This document shows positions 58,257 to 64,000 of a DNA stretch of 64,000 nt, in pieces. The stretch is from Archivesica marissinica. Its lineage: Eukaryota; Mollusca; Bivalvia; Venerida; Vesicomyidae. The stretch spans positions 39,726,368 to 39,790,367 of the forward strand of contig CM026394.1 in NCBI GenBank assembly GCA_014843695.1, written 5' to 3'. The notes beneath the pieces were generated by a model. It was not told where the DNA came from, made no database searches, and was given only the letters and a program-made list of their open reading frames with translations. How positions within the stretch are numbered: the stretch's first letter is position 1; each line of letters begins with the position of its first letter. Both the position numbers and the translations under genes were made by a program.

Positions 58257-61200
58257 TCTTATACAGATACGTTAGCTTGTTATCTTATACAGATACGTTA
58301 GCTTGTTATCTTATACAGATACGTTAGCTTGTTATCTTATACAGATACGTTAGCTTGTTATCTTATACATATACGTTAGCTTGTTATCTTATACATATAC
58401 GTTAGCTTGTTATCTTATACAGATACGTTAGCTTGTTATCTTATACAGATACGTTAGCTTGTTATCTTATACAGATACGTTAGCTTGTTATCTTATACAG
58501 ATACGTTAGCTTGTTATCTTATACAGATACGTTAGCTTGTTATCTTATACAGATACATTAGCTTGTTATCTTATACAGATACGTTAGCTTGTTATCTTAT
58601 ACAGATACATTAGCTTGTTATCTTATACAGATACGTTAGCTTGTTATCTTATACAGATACGTTAGCTTGTTATCTTATACAGATACGTTAGCTTGTTATC
58701 TTATACAGATACGTTAGCTTGTTATCTTATACAGATACGTTAGCTTGTTATCTTATACAGATACGTTAGCTTGTTATCTTATACAGATACGTTAGCTTGT
58801 TATCTTATACAGATACGTTAGCTTGTTATCTTATACAGATACGTTAGCTTGTTATCTTATACAGATACATTAGCTTGTTATCTTATACAGATACGTTAGC
58901 TTATACAATACGTTAGCTTGTTATCTTATACAGATACGTTAGCTTGTTATCTTATACAGATACATTAGCTTGTTATCTTATACAGATACGTTAGCTTGTT
59001 ATCTTATACAGATACGTTAGCTTGTTATCTTATACAGATACATTAGCTTGTTATCTTATACAGATACGTTAGCTTGTTATCTTATACAGATACGTTAGCT
59101 TGTTATCTTATACAGATACGTTAGCTTGTTATCTTATACAGATACGTTAGCTTGTTATCTTATACAGATACGTTAGCTTGTTATCTTATACAGATACGTT
59201 AGCTTGTTATCTTATACAGATACGTTAGCTTGTTATCTTATACAGATACGTTAGCTTGTTATCTTATACAGATACGTTAGCTTGTTATCTTATACAGATA
59301 CGTTAGCTTGTTATCTTATACATATACGTTAGCTTGTTATCTTATACAGATACGTTAGCTTGTTATCTTATACAGATACGTTAGCTTGTTATCTTATACA
59401 TATACGTTAGCTTGTTATCTTATACAGATACATTAGCTTGTTATCTTATACAGATACATTAGCTTGTTATCTTATACAGATACGTTAGCTTGTTATCTTA
59501 TACAGATACGTTAGCTTGTTATCTTATACAGATACGTTAGCTTGTTATCTTATACAGATACGTTAGCTTGTTATCTTATACAGATACGTTAGCTTGTTAT
59601 CTTATACATATACGTTAGCTTGTTATCTTATACAGATACGTTAGCTTGTTATCTTATACATATACGTTAGCTTGTTATCTTATACAGATACGTTAGCTTG
59701 TTATCTTATACAGATACGTTAGCTTGTTATCTTATACAGATACGTTAGCTTGTTATCTTATACAGATACGTTAGCTTGTTATCTTATACAGATACGTTAG
59801 CTTGTTATCTTATACAGATACGTTAGCTTGTTATCTTATACAGATACGTTAGCTTGTTATCTTATACAGATACGTTAGCTTGTTATCTTATACAGATACG
59901 TTAGCTTGTTATCTTATACAGATACGTTAGCTTGTTATCTTATACAGATACGTTAGCTTGTTATCTTATACAGATACGTTAGCTTGTTATCTTATACAGA
60001 TACGTTAGCTTGTTATCTTATACAGATACGTTAGCTTGTTATCTTATACAGATACGTTAGCTTGTTCTTATACAGATACTTAGCTGTTATCTTATACAGA
60101 TACGTTAGCTTGTTATCTTATACAGATACGTTAGCTTGTTATCTTATACAGATACGTTAGCTTGTTATCTTATACATATACGTTAGCTTGTTATCTTATA
60201 CATATACGTTAGCTTGTTATCTTATACAGATACGTTAGCTTGTTATCTTATACAGATACGTTAGCTTGTTATCTTATACATATACGTTAGCTTGTTATCT
60301 TATACAGATACGTTAGCTTGTTATCTTATACAGATACGTTAGCTTGTTATCTTATACAGATACGTTAGCTTGTTATCTTATACAGATACGTTAGCTTGTT
60401 ATCTTATACAGATACGTTAGCTTGTTATCTTATACAGATACGTTAGCTTGTTATCTTATACAGATACGTTAGCTTGTTATCTTATACAGATACGTTAGCT
60501 TGTTATCTTATACAGATACGTTAGCTTGTTATCTTATACAGATACGTTAGCTTGTTATCTTATACAGATACGTTAGCTTGTTATCTTATACAGATACGTT
60601 AGCTTGTTATCTTATACAGATACGTTAGCTTGTTATCTTATACAGATACGTTAGCTTGTTATCTTATACAGATACGTTAGCTTGTTATCTTATACAGATA
60701 CGTTAGCTTGTTATCTTATACAGATACGTTAGCTTGTTATCTTATACAGATACGTTAGCTTGTTATCTTATACAGATACGTTAGCTTGTTATCTTATACA
60801 GATACGTTAGCTTGTTATCTTATACAGATACGTTAGCTTGTTATCTTATACAGATACATTAGCTTGTTATCTTATACAGATACGTTATATTTAGCTTGTT
60901 ATCTTATACAGATACGTTAGCTTGTTATCTTATACATATACATTAGCTTGTTATCTTATACAGATACGTTAGCTTATACAGATACGTTAGCTTGTTATCT
61001 TATACAGATACATTAGCTTGTTATCTTATACAGATACGTTAGCTTGTTATCTTATACAGATACGTTAGCTTGTTATCTTATACAGATACGTTAGCTTGTT
61101 ATCTTATACAGATACGTTAGCTTGTTATCTTATACAGATACGTTAGCTTGTTATCTTATACAGATACGTTAGCTTGTTATCTTATACAGATACGTTAGCT

Positions 61201-63641
61201 TGTTATCTTATACAGATACGTTAGCTTGTTATCTTATACATATACGTTAGCTTGTTATCTTATACAGATACGTTAGCTTGTTATCTTATACAGATACGTT
61301 AGCTTGTTATCTTATACAGATACGTTAGCTTGTTATCTTATACAGATACGTTAGCTTGTTATCTTATACAGATACGTTAGCTTGTTATCTTATACAGATA
61401 CGTTAGCTTGTTATCTTATACAGATACGTTAGCTTGTTATCTTATACAGATACGTTAGCTTGTTATCTTATACAGATACGTTAGCTTGTTATCTTATACA
61501 GATACGTTAGCTTGTTATCTTATACAGATACGTTAGCTTGTTATCTTATACAGATACGTTAGCTTGTTATCTTATACAGATACGTTAGCTTGTTATCTTA
61601 TACAGATACGTTAGCTTGTTATCTTATACAGATACGTTAGCTTGTTATCTTATACAGATACGTTAGCTTGTTATCTTATACAGATACGTTAGCTTGTTAT
61701 CTTATACAGATACGTTAGCTTGTTATCTTATACAGATACGTTAGCTTGTTATCTTATACAGATACGTTAGCTTGTTATCTTATACAGATACGTTAGCTTG
61801 TTATCTTATACAGATACGTTAGCTTGTTATCTTATACATATACGTTAGCTTGTTATCTTATACAGATACGTTAGCTTGTTATCTTATACAGATACGTTAG
61901 CTTGTTATCTTATACAGATACGTTAGCTTGTTATCTTATACAGATACGTTAGCTTGTTATCTTATACAGATACGTTAGCTTGTTATCTTATACAGATACG
62001 TTAGCTTGTTATCTTATACAGATACGTTAGCTTGTTATCTTATACAGATACGTTAGCTTGTTATCTTATACATATACATTAGCTTGTTATCTTATACAGA
62101 TACGTTAGCTTGTTATCTTATACAGATACGTTAGCTTGTTATCTTATACATATACATTAGCTTGTTATCTTATACAGATACGTTAGCTTGTTATCTTATA
62201 CAGATACGTTAGCTTGTTATCTTATACAGATACGTTAGCTTGTTATCTTATACAGATACATTAGCTTGTTATCTTATACAGATACGTTAGCTTGTTATCT
62301 TATACAGATAGTTAGCTTATCTTATACATATACGTTAGCTTGTTATCTTATACAGATACGTTAGCTTGTTATCTTATACAGATACGTTAGCTTGTTATCT
62401 TATACAGATACATTAGCTTGTTATCTTATACAGATACGTTAGCTTGTTATCTTATACAGATACGTTAGCTTGTTATCTTATACAGATACGTTAGCTTGTT
62501 ATCTTATACAGATACGTTAGCTTGTTATCTTATACAGATACGTTAGCTTGTTATCTTATACAGATACATTAGCTTGTTATCTTATACATATACGTTAGCT
62601 TGTTATCTTATACATATACATTAGCTTGTTATCTTATACAGATACATTAGCTTGTTATCTTATACAGATACGTTAGCTTGTTATCTTATACATATACATT
62701 AGCTTGTTATCTTATACAGATACGTTAGCTTGTTATCTTATACAGATACGTTAGCTTGTTATCTTATACAGATACGTTAGCTTGTTATCTTATACAGATA
62801 CGTTAGCTTGTTATCTTATACAGATACGTTAGCTTGTTATCTTATACAGATACGTTAGCTTGTTATCTTATACAGATACGTTAGCTTGTTATCTTATACA
62901 GATACGTTAGCTTGTTATCTTATACAGATACGTTAGCTTGTTATCTTATACAGATACGTTAGCTTGTTATCTTATACATATACGTTAGCTTGTTATCTTA
63001 TACATATACGTTAGCTTGTTATCTTATACAGATACGTTAGCTTGTTATCTTATACAGATACGTTAGCTTGTTATCTTATACATATACGTTAGCTTGTTAT
63101 CTTATACAGATACGTTAGCTTGTTATCTTATACAGATACATTAGCTTGTTATCTTATACAGATACGTTAGCTTGTTATCTTATACAGATACGTTAGCTTG
63201 TTATCTTATACAGATACGTTAGCTTGTTATCTTATACATATACGTTAGCTTGTTATCTTATACATATACGTTAGCTTGTTATCTTATACAGATACGTTAG
63301 CTTGTTATCTTATACAGATACATTAGCTTGTTATCTTATACAGATACATTAGCTTGTTATCTTATACAGATACGTTAGCTTGTTATCTTATACAGATACG
63401 TTAGCTTGTTATCTTATACATATACGTTAGCTTGTTATCTTATACAGATACGTTAGCTTGTTATCTTATACAGATACGTTAGCTTGTTATCTTATACAGA
63501 TACATTAGCTTGTTATCTTATACAGATACGTTAGCTTGTTATCTTATACAGATACGTTAGCTTGTTATCTTATACAGATACGTTAGCTTGTTATCTTATA
63601 CAGATACGTTAGCTTGTTATCTTATACAGATACATTAGCTT
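58257..63641. repeat. 26-bp minisatellite array, right part
   Basis: Same unit as 51179-57256, about 207 copies, and more homogeneous. Most units are the acagatacg type, with fewer catata variants and few shortened units (near 58905, 60070, 60890, 60975 and 62310). Confidence 0.98.
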
Positions 63642-63897
63642 GATGAATGCACAGCACTGTTGGAGATTGGAAGGTTGAACTCTTGTAACATGTTGGTGGC
63701 ACAACCATCATCACAAGACTTTGTCGTCTGTTGCAATGAAGCGTGCAGCTTGTCGTTGGATTTTCGAGGCGTGCAGCTTGTCGTTGGATTTTCGAAGCGT
63801 GCAGCTTGTCGTTGGATTTTCTCGATGACGTTAACCCATTTCATTCTGGATATATTTAAAGGCATTTGCAAACAACATAGATCCAGATCAGCCACAG
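63642..63897 (-). pseudogene. LINE reverse-transcriptase C-terminal remnant with 28-bp triplication
   Basis: The minus strand encodes WVNVIEKIQRQAARF and, further on, TNMLQEFNLP. This is the conserved region near the end of CR1/Jockey-like LINE proteins (W...IE.VQRRAARF, then TNML..L). Between them the 28-bp block gcgtgcagcttgtcgttgga plus ttttcgag is present three times (63741, 63769, 63797). Since 28 is not a multiple of three, the frame is destroyed. Confidence 0.65.
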
Positions 63898-63935
63898 CGT
63901 AACGCTGCGTGCTGATCAGGATCTATGTTGTTTGC
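63868..63935. repeat. Palindrome (gcaaacaacatagatcc type)
   Basis: A 68-bp imperfect palindrome: gcaaacaacatagatcc pairs with ggatctatgttgtttgc around the centre agcgtaacgct. This is a short foldback repeat. Confidence 0.85.
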
Positions 63936-63971
63936 TGCATAGCCAAGTGTCTTAGCAAGATCATCTGAATA

Positions 63972-64000
63972 GCAAACAGCATAGAGCCTGATCAGACGGC
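63972..64000. repeat. Second palindrome copy, cut by the window edge
   Basis: The sequence gcaaacagcatagagcctga and following bases resemble the left arm of the palindrome at 63868-63935. The rest lies outside the window. Confidence 0.6.

Noticed and set aside
51179..63641. CRISPR-like regular repeats
   Set aside because: The 26-bp units are contiguous with no unique spacers, the host is eukaryotic, and no cas genes are present. The same holds for the other arrays.

Overview
The window is eukaryotic nuclear DNA, most likely from a bivalve mollusc. Genes have GT-AG introns of several kilobases. There are an ING-family PHD-finger gene and a kinesin first exon. Several tRNA-headed SINE families, degraded non-LTR retrotransposons and MITEs are scattered throughout. 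The short palindrome at the right edge is of a type common in bivalve genomes (recalled, not searched). Nothing looks prokaryotic. About 45 % of the window is tandem minisatellite, and three assembly gaps of exactly 1000 N each abut an array.

Layout. 1-2274: 17-bp array, then a gap. 3.3-9.3 kb: first exon of a SWIM/YqaJ-type gene (minus), a non-autonomous element built from a GGTCATTTCGGCC motif, SINEs and two palindromic hAT-like MITEs. 9.3-28.1 kb: an eight-exon plus-strand gene whose phases join perfectly and which encodes an unrecognised type I single-pass membrane protein of about 279 residues. Its introns 4 to 7 are packed with five different minisatellites (70, 32, 34, 45 and 44 bp). 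28.2-32.65 kb: 65-bp and 23-bp arrays, then a gap. 33.7-37.2 kb: a DDE-type DNA transposon with a frameshifted transposase on the minus strand, flanked by mirror-symmetric sets of the 14-mer gttgcggacaggac. It sits downstream of a KIF4-like kinesin first coding exon (37.4-37.6 kb, minus). 38-42 kb: SINEs, LINE scraps and a long inverted repeat. 42.5-48.7 kb: a complete four-exon ING1/2-like gene (plus) whose exon-3 3' end is tandemly triplicated and split by a TA-flanked MITE. 49.8-50.8 kb: three SINEs. 51.2-63.6 kb: a 26-bp array interrupted by a gap. 63.6-64 kb: a LINE 3' end and a palindrome.

The genes do not form a pathway. ING is a chromatin reader, the kinesin a motor, and the membrane protein has unknown function. 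The strongest candidates for something undescribed are the motif-array transposon and its two look-alikes, the minisatellite-filled membrane-protein gene (including an array made of copies of its own 3' splice site), and the ING exon-3 duplication that creates extra donor sites.
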